Shown: positions 19,901 through 32,508 of the stretch, in pieces
Layout of the letters: every line of letters begins with the position of its first letter
How positions within the stretch are numbered: position 1 is the stretch's first letter
NCBI GenBank assembly: GCA_002633005.1
Contig: NMRA01000041.1
Coordinates: 1,061,294 to 1,125,293, forward strand
Direction: 5' to 3'
Length of the DNA stretch: 64,000 bases
From: Phoronis australis
Lineage: Eukaryota > Phoronida > Phoronidae
Notes under the pieces: model-generated
What the model saw: only the letters and a program-made list of their open reading frames with translations
Database searches by the model: none
What the model was told of the DNA's origin: nothing
Made by a program: the position numbers and the translations under genes

Positions 19901-21336
19901 AGTTATATTTTTCGTCGCTATGAGAGTCTTCACATTTGGCACTTCAGAAGTTATCTCTTCCCTAGAACATTGGGCTTAGCTAATTTGGTTAGCTTTCATG
20001 GGACTCTACAGCTTTTAATTGTCTTTTAAAAATCCTTTGCGAAGGATCTCCCTGTCACTATTCTAAAAAGATTGGGTAGCCTACAATGATTTTGTCCAAG
20101 CACATTCTTTGCAAATTAAGTGACCAAAACGTTGATGAGCATTCTGACGATTCACCGACGAGGTTATTATCTATATCTATTCTTCAATATAATTGCCGCA
20201 TTTCAGCTCAATTATGCTACACCGTTAATAATTGAAGAAGCAGAACCGGGCGTGCTTTCAGCAACACTAGGACTTACGATAGGACATAGCTAAAATCTAT
20301 CCAAAGTCATGAGTTGTCATTTGAAGTACACGGCAATATCTCACGTAATCTCGCGAAGTCTTACTTTTTAGCGAGGTACAAGTGTTACTGAAAGGGAGAC
20401 GGTAATTTGCGAGCTTGGGAAGGAGTGACAGATTGGGAGAACTTGGGAACAAATGCAAATACTTCACATGATACTGCACTGAAGTTATCTGTTAAGGTCC
20501 CGCCCCCGACCCATTATGTCAAGTTCAACATAATGGATTAAAACGGAATCAATGGTCGTTATAATCCGTCCTTTTGTGAGAAATATAAATTATTTTTAAT
20601 GCTAAACTAGCGTATCGAAACCGACTTACCGAGTGAAGTGCGACCCTACCAGCAAAAATTGGTATATTTAGTGAAAACGGACATAATTGGTCAAAATTAT
20701 ATAATGGGTCAACATCGACAAAATGGCTAAAATCAAAGTAATCGATATAAATTGATATAACGAGACAGACGTACATTAGTTGTCTCACGTGCCACGTGCA
20801 GTTTGATGCAGTATGAAGTGGTTCCTTGGTGAGTGCTATGTGCAAACATGCGACTTTTTGTATTTTAGTGCCACCTATGTACAAAAAGTTATTTCTGAGT
20901 ACGGAACCCGAGGTTATAATTTATTCGTTCCTAAGTAGTAATCGACTTTTTGTGAGTTTGTATTTGTAATCCCACTTGGCTGATCTTGAATGCTGCAAGA
21001 GGGAATAACCAATGTCTTTGAAGGAAAATTTAGGTGGTGCCCGTAATGGCATGCTCAGGTTCCCTGTCCCCATTTCTTCTGCCAATGTTTCAGTGGATCT
21101 GTGAAACGCAGCTTTTCCAAGTAGTCGACATATTTCCATCATGGCTTTATTATTTATTCAATGCATGCATACGTAAAGACAACGTACATTCTCTATATGG
21201 GCGAACTGTCAACACAATCCCAATCCTCAGTTAGTATTGCAAGAAGTACAGATCACTTTTTAAGATTAGCACCTGTAAGCCAATAAAGACTAAAGACATT
21301 TTACTGACTTCTCGGTCTAACGCGCTCATCATCTGA
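19901..21336. other. No clear feature
   Basis: AT-rich spacer. A small palindrome (CCATTATGT ... ACATAATGG) near 20511-20536. No gene recognised. Confidence 0.4.
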
Positions 21337-22646
21337 TTACACGCACGCGGGTTTTTTTTTATTCTCCCAGTTCAACATAAGTAACGACAAAGGTCTGGGA
21401 TTCCCTTGCCTTACTTTACAATTCAATGAAAATAAAGTTTACTAAGTTAAAAATATACGTGAACCGGATTTTGAAATAGATTTAACAAAAGAAAACAAAA
21501 ACATACAAGACAATATAGTAGTATATGGCTCTGAAAAAAAAAGAGGGGGGAGAGTATTTTGGAATGATAAAATATCCTTACATTGCTATCAAATTATGCA
21601 TTTGTGACCACCTGTTTGTAAATTTTTCCATTTGTAAATTTTTTGAATAAATATGTTTTTCACTGGAGTAATAACTGTTAATTTCTTTTGTTAATACAAT
21701 TAAATTTGGAGGTTTACCCTTGAGACGTTGCTTATATAAATGGAACTTGCTGAGACACAAGATTAAATTTTGAATTGGCTGGCTTCTACATCTGTTTCCA
21801 AAGAAAACTGTAAGCACATTTGTACCAAGGGAAATATTAGTTTTGTTTCTAACCCAACCTTCAACATTGTTCCAAAAATTTTGAACAACATCACATTGCC
21901 AGTATAAGTGAAGCAAAGTCTCAGGTTCAGTCTTACAAAACGTACACAAGGGGGAGTTGGTTACCCCAATTTTGACAAGGTAAGAGTTACAGCTAATTAT
22001 CCTATGTGACAGTCTAAATTGAAACCAACGAAGTTTCACGTCAAGTGTAAAATTCAGAAAGTAGGCAAATTTCCACCATTCTGTAGTGTCAGGTATTGCA
22101 AGTTCTGCCTGCCACTTCATCTCAGACCTAGGCCGGGCATATTTGTTTAGCACCAAAGTGTTATATATATGTTTTGTTCCCTTCTTGTCTGCAAGTAACA
22201 ATTTCACAAAAATTGGGATAGAGGGTGCGTAGAAGGAAAACTTGTCTCTTTTTGAGATTTTCCATTTTTGACAAACAGCCTCATTGAGCCCATAAAAATT
22301 CAAAAATATTGGTCTAAAATTGAACTTTTTGCAAAAACCTTCAAAAGATAACAAATATCCATGCTCGTCTAGTAGGTCTGAGATATAATAAACACCCTTT
22401 TCAAACCATCTTCTCCAAAATACAGTTTTTCCACCAATCAATACATTAGTATTATACCAAATTGGCTGATATGGTATTTCCTCCTGATCTATTATATTAG
22501 AAAAATCATACAGAAAGTTAAATAGTTCCTTCCAAAAAGGGTTCTCAGTTCGAGATGCTGCATATTTGTAGAAATAGTTCCCAAATTTTAGACACTCCAA
22601 TGATATCAAATCAGTGTTTAAGATGAGATTTACACGCACGCGGGTT
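21337..22646 (-). mobile_element. 5'-truncated LINE insertion with target-site duplication
   Basis: The 17-mer TTACACGCACGCGGGTT occurs at 21337-21353 and 22630-22646, exactly bracketing the element. A T run (21352-21360), i.e. poly(A) on the minus strand, adjoins the left copy. This is the signature of target-primed reverse transcription of a minus-strand LINE truncated at its 5' end. Confidence 0.93.
21578..22629 (-). CDS. LINE ORF2 C-terminal region, intact to stop (5'-truncated)
   Basis: About 350 codons of the C-terminal, post-catalytic part of a non-LTR reverse transcriptase. No stop or frameshift interrupts it. The first residues of the open frame come from the target duplication, so the element begins near ILNTDLISLECLKFGNYF. 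The middle contains LDEHGYLLSFEGFCKKF, the linker seen in L1/Tx1-type elements, then KLRWFQFRLSHRIISCNSYL and the zinc knuckle LCTFCKTEPETLLHLYWQC (C-x2-C-x8-H-x4-C). The endonuclease and RT catalytic motifs are absent because of truncation, so it cannot move itself. The open frame and exact duplication suggest a recent insertion and active relatives in the genome. Confidence 0.93.
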
Positions 22647-23432
22647 GGAGGCAGTTGTTATTTGGAATTTCGGAGATGGCGCAGGTTGTTTCCGACCGGT
22701 ACCGATAACTTTCTGTGCGATGACAGACTAAAGACTGCTTCAAGGTAATCACTTTATGAATATCGACCGTATGTTTTCAAGTCAACTAAAACAAAACGTC
22801 CTACATAATGTCCGTTCTATGCTCCAGCCGGTGCTTCGAAGCCTTGACTTGTGACGAACTCTTCACTCGCCTTCAGCAACTGTTACAATCGTTGGTGCAA
22901 TAACCTGCTGTCCCTATAGCTGCCTTTCTATTGACTAACGTTCTATCTCTTGATTCACAATAACTCATCTTCAACTCAACTCATTGACTCACCTTAAAGC
23001 GTACTTTGGTATTTACAGTTTCTTATGCTTTGGAACTTTTCACCAGTAAACAAATCAATTCCAAAATTTTGCGGATTTCTGTAAATGCATAAACAAGGCT
23101 CTGGAATATTTCTGACAGTAGTCCTATTTTCTGATTACTTTTGTGATAGAACATCCTTCTAGATTGCCCTCTACTTTCTATTGTGAACAAATTACGTCAT
23201 TACTAGCCTGACCCCATAGGTCATTCTTCTGGAACGTTCTCTAGTATTTTACTGTAAACAAGTTACTCCATCTCTCGCCTGACCCCATCTATCACGTCAC
23301 GTGCTTTGTGCTTGGAAATAAATAGAAAAGCAAAATAAAACCTATTCAACAATAATCCCAAAATACGTTTTTCTCTCACAAAATCGACAGCGTCCATATT
23401 AAAGAGAAGTTATCGCGGAAATGGAGAATCCG
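22647..23432. other. No clear feature
   Basis: No recognised exon. Contains a loose internal repetition (CTAGCCTGACCCCAT near 23203 and CTCGCCTGACCCCAT near 23275). Confidence 0.4.
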
Positions 23433-23529
23433 CTACACTCGTCTCAGGTTTATGACATGGGCAAAAATTCTTGGAAATTTCATCAAAATCCCGAGGTTTT
23501 CCCAAGCCAGAAACCTGAGACGAGTGTAG
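23433..23529. mobile_element. 97-bp mini foldback element
   Basis: Perfect 19-bp inverted ends CTACACTCGTCTCAGGTTT (23433-23451) and its complement (23511-23529) around a 59-bp middle. The size and ends fit a very short MITE, or a hairpin RNA gene. Confidence 0.75.
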
Positions 23530-25350
23530 GATTTGGTTACTTACATGAACCATAAAAACAATATCTTTTGCCAAAAAACTCGACGTGTCTAAAACTTTCA
23601 ACCACATGACACAACTTTTCTAAAAACATGCCAGATGTATATTTGCACGTGCTCACAATAACATTTGCATGACCTTTGATAAATATAGATTATTCAGTCG
23701 TTATCCCCGTTATCTAGAGCCGGAGTGGATTTTGTAGAATTATTACCCTCGGGCCCGAGGGGCGTTAAAAATCTAAATAAATACATACACACGAGTAGCT
23801 TTACACCCGTTAGCATTTGTGTTTACATGACGAAAATTCATACCATACGGGTGAATCGATACTTGGCTGTAAACAGCATCACATAGATGGAGCTCCAGTG
23901 GTTGTCAGACTTGTAAAAATATAATATACAAGGTTTCTCAAAATTACCGCACACATTTTAAATCAGCACAAGTCGGAAAAGGGGATATATGCATTTCAAC
24001 GATTCTTGATGGCAGCAGAGCCAATGACTGGCAGTTTTTAGCCAAAAAGCGATTGAAAAGTCCACTCTTCAAATGAACAACTCCGACCGAGGAACGTTAA
24101 ACTACTCTCGAAGACCATTACCTTAACTAACGCATTACTTGCTAACAATCCCTCTATGAATACTTCCCTTACAATTATTTTGTTTGTGATTTTTCGATTT
24201 GAAGTGTAAACACTTTATTTCAAGTTAACCCAAACAGGTAGAGTAGATTCCTTTGAAATACATGATAATGAAAAAATAATTTTATCTACATGATGATAGG
24301 AGAGATTTTCACCGGTGTCAACCAAGTTAAAGGGAGATAATCCGGGCATTCTGTGAAAGGAAACGATCATTTGATTTAGACCACTCACTGCTATGGTATT
24401 TGTTCCAACTCAAATAAGCGATTTCTGGGTTTGCAAAGAGTTAAAAGTTTGTTTTTCTTTGAGACCTTGTTCGGCGCATAAAATGACACGCCATGACAGG
24501 CCAACCTGTAGAACATGATTTTAGCCAATAATGAAAGACTTAGTGCAGTTAATTTGATGCCTTGACCAAGGGGAATTTTGGGGCCAATTTCATGAGGTAA
24601 GTGGCTTAGATCAAAAGTTGTTCTTGTAATGGAAGATGGGTTTATGACCATTTTAATACCATAGAATGCAGTTTTTATTAACCAAGTTCACAGAAGATGG
24701 AATTGATCTTCTCGTATCTGTCTTTGTAATCACAACAGAATAAGATTGACGTCACGTTTTCAGTGTAGAGATTGGAAGCTAACCATCATGACACTGAGTG
24801 TAACATCCGTTAAATACCCAGTACAGGGCGGTGTCAAGGCAGTCCTGTCGCACTTTGGTATCGGTTCAAATTCTAGTTTCAAATCTTAAATATAACATTT
24901 GTACACGCACATTTGGAATTTAAAAACTGATACACATTGCTTCGGACCCCTGAAATTACGTCGTTTATTGTTTAGTGAACATGTTTGAAATCATAACACC
25001 CACAACCACCACCGCCTCCGCCGAAACTGTCGCTGCCGTCACGGCACAGCATCCAGTATACACATTTAGGTATAACGAAAAACACCGACATTAATGACAA
25101 ACAGTAAGCATATTCTTTGGCTAAGTCCCAGTAAGACATAAAGATGCACCGCGAATTAGTTCCCGGAAAGCTTGAAATCGCAAAATCCTCAGTATCACGT
25201 AATTGAAATCAATTAATAAAGATTGCTTCAGACTTCTTGACATTGGCGGATATTGCATTTGCGAATGTTATCAATTCCTTTAGGCGAAAGAAGTTTACAG
25301 CGACCATTAATTTGACATTTTTGTCGTTGCTCATTGGTGAGGCAGTACGA
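23530..25350. other. No clear feature
   Basis: No recognised gene. Frames such as 24391-24651 (minus) lack domains. Confidence 0.4.
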
Positions 25351-25354
25351 GAGA

Positions 25355-25780
25355 ACCTAAGCAAGTAAGTAAGCATCTAAGTACTCTAGGACTTCAATAG
25401 ATCGTTAGGCAGGTGTAAGTGGATAAACAAGTAATAAAGGAGTACAAAATAAGCCAGGACACCTCAGTACATCTAAACAGAAACGGACGAAGTAGAGTGA
25501 CATGCAAGAACATTATGAAAAGTAAAATCGAGGGGGGCAACAGACATGTAAATAAGTAAGCAGGTCGGTGTATGTAAGTAAGGAAGTAAGTGAGTAAGTA
25601 TGTAAGAAAGTAAATAATTACATAAGTGCATAAGGGAGAAAATAAGCATGGGCAAAAGTAAATAAGTGAACAAATAAATAAATAACTACGCACGCACACA
25701 CGCACGCACGCACGCACGCACGCACGCACACACACAAACTACTCATAAGTAAGAAATTGAGGACAAGAACATATTTCATA
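25355..25780. repeat. GTAA-rich and (ACGC)n microsatellite region
   Basis: Degenerate AAGTAAGT/AAATAAGT tracts (25355-25685) followed by a clean (ACGC)n/(AC)n run (25687-25736). Open frames on the minus strand here are low-complexity. Confidence 0.9.
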
Positions 25781-25819
25781 CATGTGTAAGTTCAGAAGAA
25801 AATTACTCTAAAAAGTGGC

Positions 25820-26482
25820 CTAAGTTTTGAATGTTGAAAGTACATATTTCATTTCAAAATATGAACTAAAATGGAAACCAAAGTCTCCCTTGTCACGATT
25901 GAACTGATTTTTACTTGACACTGACTTCAAGCCGATCAATATTTGACGGGTTGACACGCAGTCAAAACCGATGACTTTTTGAAATTGGTAGTACTTGCTA
26001 ACGTGATTAATCTCATGTTTACTAACAGTGAAAGCCAGTCTGTGGTGTCGATAGGTATGTAACGTCATCGTTTTGTCTCTTTGATTAAACTGCTTAGTTT
26101 TACAATGCGCCCAAGTTGAAACATAAACTGAACACTGTATCCGTTCCATTTCTAAAATGTGTAATATTTGTTTTACTTTCAAGCACTGACTCCAGCTTAT
26201 AACTTCAGTGGGGAAGGTTGGTAAACATTCATCTAAAGGTTGACCACATTCTTTGCTAACAATATCATCAGCATAGAGTAAAATATTCATTTCAAACTAT
26301 TTACCTGTTTTGATACCAATATTGGCATATTAATTTGGTTGATTGATTATTCAGAAAAATACTAAACGATGTTGGTGACAGACCTTCTCCTTGACGTACC
26401 CCACTAGTTGTTTGAAAGCAATTGCAAACACTGTTCATGCTGTCTAGACGAATAGACGCAGAGGTGTTCACAAGCAAAGACT
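25820..26482 (-). pseudogene. Old LINE reverse transcriptase, part 2 (GVRQGE to YADD)
   Basis: On the minus strand, about 26385-26480 reads NTSASIRLDSMNSVC, then TTSGVRQGEGLSPTSFSIFL, the RT segment before the catalytic box. After stops and a frame change, the frame beginning at 26290 opens with MNILLYADDIV, the YADD catalytic motif of non-LTR reverse transcriptase, then ECGQPLDECLPTF. The rest, to 25820, is only loosely recognisable. Multiple frame breaks show an old, dead copy. Its upstream part continues across an inserted repeat. Confidence 0.8.
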
Positions 26483-26866
26483 TAAAGATGTATTTGTATG
26501 TTCCTAGCTATGCTAATGTATAGCAGGAGCTAAACGGCAATGCTATTTAAACATCATCTACGCTGAACAAAGTGCTATTGTTTCCATTGACAACTGGTAA
26601 GTGTTGTACTAATGACGTACCTTAGGGGCTCACACAGCCCGCAGTGTTATTCCCCAACATCACGTCACGATAATAACTGGACACGACTGAGTTATTTACG
26701 GCGGATCATTTTCGACACAAAACTCGTTCTTAAAAACTTTTAGAAATTTTCAACGTACTGCATATTCACATCGTCGTTATAGGCTGTGTTTCTAACTAAA
26801 TTGACCAAGCAATCACAGATATATGGAATTAGTGTGAAAGATCCATGTTAATAGTAAGCTAAAACT
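26483..26866 (-). repeat. Dispersed repeat R3, copy 2, inserted in the RT relic
   Basis: Reverse complement of the 60030-60375 copy over nearly its whole length (AAAGATGTATTTGTATGTT, AATGCTATTTAAACATCATC, CTTAGGGGCTCA, TTATTCCCCAACATCACG, TTTACGGCGGATCATTTTCG). The RT homology stops on one side and resumes on the other. Confidence 0.88.
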
Positions 26867-26990
26867 TACCAACAACATTTTTATTAAACTTCAGGAGGAG
26901 ATTTCTGTCCACACTGTCGAATGCATTTTGCAAGGCGATAAAGCAAACAAAAGTACACTTTCGTCTGTTTCTTATAATGAATGATATGAC
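26867..26990 (-). pseudogene. Old LINE reverse transcriptase, part 1
   Basis: The minus strand reads CFIALQNAFDSVDRNLLLKF, corresponding to the D-x-x-KAFDS-V motif that carries the first catalytic aspartate region in LINE RTs. Here the usual Asp is replaced (IALQ), another sign of decay. It continues in part 2 beyond the inserted repeat. Confidence 0.75.
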
Positions 26991-27249
26991 AAGAGCATGT
27001 ATGCAATTCTGAAAAGACATTTACTTTCTAATGAAATTAGGCTTGCACAGCGCTCTGTGTATTAATGGCGTGTTAATTCGGTTGATCAAGAAGTTCATCT
27101 AACAACGAGGGCTTCAAGTCATCAAACAGACATCACGCGCTGAGTTGGTAAATGGCCCCCGTGCAGAACCGGACATCGAGCACATACGGTTATGTAGGAC
27201 CCTATTGACAAGTCTCCGCATTCTGCAAAATATCTTCATCTACAAAAGT

Positions 27250-27660
27250 ATTTTCCGTAGATAATCCCACCCGATGAAACGCCCATGGATTTTTATTCGG
27301 AAAATTATGCCGAATAAACGCCCATGGGCATTTATTTGGTGTTCAAACTTATGCTGTAAAGTGCCCATAGTGGAGCGTTTATCAGGAAAATCTCCTATTA
27401 AAAGCCCACACAGCGTCAACTTTTAATCACAAATTCAGTTTTGTGGAGCATTTATCATTTATCAAAACGAACAAAGTGTTGGTGAACGAGGCATTTATTA
27501 ACATAAAATTTAAAAGTAGTTTTAAGTAAAAATGTCAAAGTCAGGTCCACATGTACAGTATTTAGTCCATACTGCCATTTGCGTAGCCAAAACTGAGACT
27601 TTTCCGTTTACACTCCCCCTCTCCCAATAAACGTCCGGGCGTTGGTTTGGTGTTACTAAA
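27250..27660. repeat. ATAAACGCCC-rich degenerate repeats
   Basis: AATAAACGCCCATGGGCATT is a near palindrome at about 27312. Related pieces (GAAACGCCCATGG, GAGCGTTTATCAGG, AATAAACGTCCGGGCG) recur at 27275, 27373 and 27626. Confidence 0.6.
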
Positions 27661-27878
27661 ACTCCTGAAAATTTTCATTTTCCGAATACACAGCCTTGGG
27701 TGGTATGTACTTTATGAAAGTAAAAAAACTCGTAGAAGTCGAGTTTTTACCTTTTACCAATCTACCTTTAAACGGGTCACGTGACCATGTCTTTTAATAA
27801 AAGTTAGTTGAAAAGAAAGACACATTAATAAAAAACAACAGAATCAAAATATGGTCAAAATATGTTTGACTTAAATGT

Positions 27879-28241
27879 TCAAGATGAGATCTCGAGTACT
27901 ATGTTACAATTTTTAAAACATCTTTTGATGAAAAATAAGATTTTTTGAGAGAAATAATAAATGGCATATTTTTGGTAGTAGCTCCTGCAAAAATGGAACA
28001 TTTTAAAAACAATGCCTAAGCACAGTGCATAAAACATATTATCTGAATGGTTCATATGAATAACCTGCAGACATTTCCAAGATATTATGTTCTGGAGGTA
28101 GTCACATATGGACATTTTACTAGGTCCATAAATAACCTTAATCTGCAAGAAGGATATTTCGTGTGAATTGAAAATTATGTTAACAATTCTAAACATGTCT
28201 CCCGTTTTCTTATGGAAATTTGTCATCTTACAATATTTCAA
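27879..28241 (-). pseudogene. Possible LINE linker fragment
   Basis: A 120-codon minus frame contains EISFLQIKVIYGPSKMSI, then YLQNIISWKCL, reminiscent of the linker after the RT domain in L1/Tx1-type LINEs (compare GYLLSFEGFCKKF in the young copy at 22 kb). No catalytic or zinc-knuckle motif is present. High Phe/Ile/Tyr content also fits plain AT-rich DNA. Confidence 0.25.
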
Positions 28242-30208
28242 TGACTACTCAATTCATATATTTAAACACATCAACTGTCTTCCTACACTTTGAGGCTCAT
28301 CCATTCACTTGGTTACAAATTTCTGGAATTCTAACTAGACAAGATTTCACCAGTTTCTGTAAAATTTTATATTTTTTTCATCAAACTGGTTGAGGTCATT
28401 GGCATTTGATTGGCAGTGCTTCTGATTGTTCTGGGGACAATGATTGTTTTTCGGCGATTATGTTAACGAATGCAAAGGCACACACGGTTTTGGGTTTTTT
28501 GTATCCGGATCATAGGTCAGGATGCGTTTCAATGTATAACAAACAAAAAATTTGTTTTCATAGAATTTTAACTGTCGCATTTGCCACGTGCTCAACAACT
28601 TCAAGATAAAACTTTAAATATCACCATACATGTATACTCATTTGATTGTTTGAGGAAGCCAGGGAGTCACCAGCACGCTTTTATGAAGTAATACTGTGAT
28701 TTACTCTTAGACTGTGCTGCTTTTGTGAAGACAGACGTGGGGAGAGCAAATTGAATTTCAAACTTGCATAAGTGATAATTTCATCTTATCCCACCATCTT
28801 ACGGCAAAACACCTTGGTAAGAGCAGGCCTAGCATCTACTGACGACCACCAAGCCTGATAATAAATAAATCAGGTGAACGTTTTCAACTTTTCAGAGTTT
28901 GAGGAGTCACATAAGACACCAAATTGTCTGAGTTTTGAAACTTGGTATACCCCTTCCAGGCTTTTAGGGGCCTCATTTTTCATTTGTCTTTAAATCCACA
29001 GATGTAGACTTGTAAGAACGACTGAGTTGTGGCCGAGGCTTCCCAGAACCTGAACCTGTATAAGTAGGTTTACAGCCGACTTTACAGCGTATACATGCAA
29101 CAAAAGAATCTCAAAGCAGTTCTTTATGCGGGATTTGTACATGTATAAATTGTGGCAGCATAACGTTGGTATGAAACAATTCTTGTATCAACAGAACTTG
29201 TTTGTTGTATTAGATTTTAGGGAGCTTCCGAATACGAATCCGAACGAAGGCGTGAGTTTTATTAGTTTACCATAACACCACAACTAAATTTTCTAAGGAT
29301 CCTTCAAGGCTATTATCCTTGTACCGCATCATTACAGATACGACCAGTTGATAAGATTTTTCTATCCAGAAAGAGGATGGCCATCCCATTCTTATCCATA
29401 ATTATTGCCTCATCACTGCAAGTTTGAAGCGCAGTTGACGTCTTCCTGGGTTTCAAAAATGGTTTTTAAACTGTACGACTTTCTCGCACGTGGTCCGTTC
29501 AAAGTAATCTTCTACGAGTTCTGAGAACAAGATTGTTTCTTCGACACCATCCGATCAAGCACTTGTAACTCATTTTCTGGGAGGTAAATTTGGCATAATA
29601 TCTTGAATCCTCAGAATATTGAAAGAATTCTGACGGATTACCTTCCACAAGTTTGCGCGCTGGTGGTTTAGTAGAAAGTAACCTAGTGTAGGAAGACTTG
29701 TAGTCAAGGGCTTCAGGCAGTATTTCTTGAGTTCTTTCAAGTCCAATTTTGGTTCATTTTGGATACTACATGAGATTGGTCTACTACACTTAATATTCAT
29801 CTATTCTTAGTACCTCGGAGACCTCTCGTCTCCTTCGATGGGTTGATGCAAAATCTTAGTGGCAGGAACTCTGGCCATATGGGAATTTGTTTGCCTTGTG
29901 ATACTGTCTACACTGGATAGTGATTAAACGGGAAACGTGAATACCAAATAACTTTCCTAATATTGCACTGCAGCAGCGTATTTAAAGATACAGAATGGAG
30001 GTTTGTGATGCTAAAGTTTGGAAGAGTCACACCTTTCGCACCAGTACATTTAAAGGTATGACTACTCGGGGTTCAGGAAGATTTGCAGGAATACCTGCTT
30101 TACGTACCATCACACTCTCATTTACATGTGCAGCTCTAAACGTTACCTTGATCGACTCCCCCATACTCATATTTAACACAGTCAATGACTAAATCACCGC
30201 GTTGCTTT
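28242..30208. other. No clear feature
   Basis: No recognised exon or repeat. A minus frame at 29570-29800 has a protein-like mix of residues (LNHQRANLWKVIRQNSF) but no family I can name. Confidence 0.4.
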
Positions 30209-30219
30209 ATACACAGACG

Positions 30220-30363
30220 TGTAACAGTTGTTACATTTTACGTCATTGTTACATTTTACGTTGCTAAGCCTCTCCTAAAATGTAACAAGTTGTTACATTT
30301 CACGTCGAACGCACATGGGAGAAATGTACCACTGTTACATTTTACAAAACCGGCGTCATATTG
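30220..30363 (+). repeat. Left terminal inverted repeat of copy B
   Basis: Contains four TTACATTT(T/C)A units and an internal palindrome (TAAAATGTAACAAGTTGTTA). Reverse complement of 32509-32680 with roughly one mismatch in ten. Confidence 0.88.
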
Positions 30364-30694
30364 CAAAGAAAATGACCAAAATCACGAACAAGTGGTATCT
30401 CACGCTGCCGGCCGAAGATTTTGAATACCTACCCGTTTAGAGTGTAGGCTCTAAAAAAGTGACCCATTTAGAGACTAATTTGTGTAAAAATTCACATTTT
30501 CGCTCACTTCTGTTCCTGAAATTCCGGAAAGCCACCTTTTAGATATAGTTTTGTAGAAAATGGCGCCATTTTGAAGAGTATTTTTTCTGTGAAAAAACAC
30601 CTGTTTGGGCTGTACTTTTGGTATACATCTTCTATTGGAATGACACGGGCTGACACGACATGAATTTGGATACCTATAATCGTTTTATTAGTAT

Positions 30695-30773
30695 TACATT
30701 ACTATCACTACTGTTACTATTACTAATACTATTATTACTACCACAAGTAGTATTCGTTATCGTTTTTGTTTTC

Positions 30774-30805
<32 letters not shown>

Positions 30806-30812
30806 CATCAAT
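30695..30812 (+). repeat. TTA microsatellite in copy B
   Basis: Clean (TTA)n at 30775-30805 preceded by TTACTA-type units, at the same position as in copy A. Confidence 0.92.
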
Positions 30813-32508
30813 ATTTTGAAATATATTTATTGAGGACACAATACATGTTTATCAAAGTGCTAATACATCATGGTCCTCAAAGATTTTACAATCATCTCAT
30901 TTATGGTTCAATGTTGCCATCGGGCAAGTGCTGTTCCAAAAGGATTTTAAAAGGGCTCCTATGTTCAGCTTTAACGATATTGTGAGGAATATCTTGACAG
31001 CTGTGAATGCAGAGTAGGTCTACTTTTTGGAAACGAGGAGGTTGAGATTTAAAACCTTGTTTAGGCGTGCACCAACTTCAAAAATTGATTATTTCTGAAC
31101 TGTCGGCAAGCATTGAAAATATAGCTATATCCACCTGTAGTTTGCCACGAAGAATTAAATTCAGACCGCAAGTCGCTGACTTGTTGAAAACATTGCTTGT
31201 CAAAGACCTGGGGATCGTTCCACGATGATGAGTAAGTTAAAAAATTGCGTTAAGTTGAACTATAGAGGCAGATATTTTTCAAGAACTAATGACGAGTCGG
31301 CTGCGGTCACCGGTTCATCACAATAGCTGGTAACGGCATACAAAACACGCAACGATTTTATGTGGAGAGGGCCCCAGTATTTTTAGAAAATCACAGTGAT
31401 TGAACAGAATGATTTAAACTAGATTTCATTAAAAGTGGATTGCATGGAAAAAAACCGCCAACGTCGAAGTCAGCATTGTTTAATATATACATTTAATGCA
31501 ATGCATCGAAAGGATTAAAATACTAAATTCCCTTATTTTCGAGCTACAACACAAAAAGTCATCTTTTTTGGACTATTGCCCCTTTAAGCTATCGACCTAG
31601 ACCAGGTTTGAGCAAAACGATCATGGTCCTTCAGAGTCCAAATATTTTCTATTTCTCCAGCTAGGCATCCCATCTTTATTTATGCACGTCACGGTTTGAC
31701 CTGTTGTTACCACAACTATTTCAGACAAGCTTGACATCATAGAAAGAATGATATTTCTTTCGTTATTATGCCGCCACTTTTTTAAGCTAATGGCTCGCCC
31801 TTCTCAAAGGCGATATTTTGCTGTTGCTTTGACAAAATCTGTCAACCTGCAGGCACATAAATGCGTGCTTTTTTTCTTCACCCACAATGTCTTTAAGAAA
31901 TTGCTATTCGTAACTCATGTGGTAGACATTATCGGCCGGTATCAGAAACATTGGCTTTGCTCCTTCTGTGTGAAGCAGAGCAATTACTGCTTTAGCGATG
32001 ACTCCAAGCCAATAAAACACTGGCCGAAATAAGCTGAACTATCGTGGACTAAAACTAGTGCTTTTTTCCATCAAATTGGCTTCCGAAATTGAATTATCCA
32101 TGAAAATTTTTGTTATTGTCGTTCGTTCCTGAAGAAATACAATAAATACTAGCGAAATACGATTTCATTGTTGTTCTTGCCAAGGGAATTGTGTTTACTT
32201 TAATACGGATACACAACTGGTTTATGAGCGCCAACAAAAGATTGCAAGAACACTTGAACGGTAAAAAAACTTGTTACCTGATCCTGGAAACTCCTGTCGT
32301 GTGGATTTGAAACTGTACGCTGTACATTTTTGACTATACACGTACGATAAAACCGCTCACGTTAAAAAAACATGGAAAGTACATAGGGACAATCTATAAA
32401 GTCGACCTGGCACATTTCATAGAATTTCATTCAAACAATCCGAGAAAAACGACGTTAAGTGTGTCAACAAATTTCCTCCGTGTGACAAATGCCATGCAAA
32501 CTCATGAA

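Noticed and set aside
25394-25735. Cys/Val/Arg and Leu/Tyr/Thr-rich ORF on the minus strand
   Set aside because: Arises from the GTAA-type and ACGC microsatellites. No domain.
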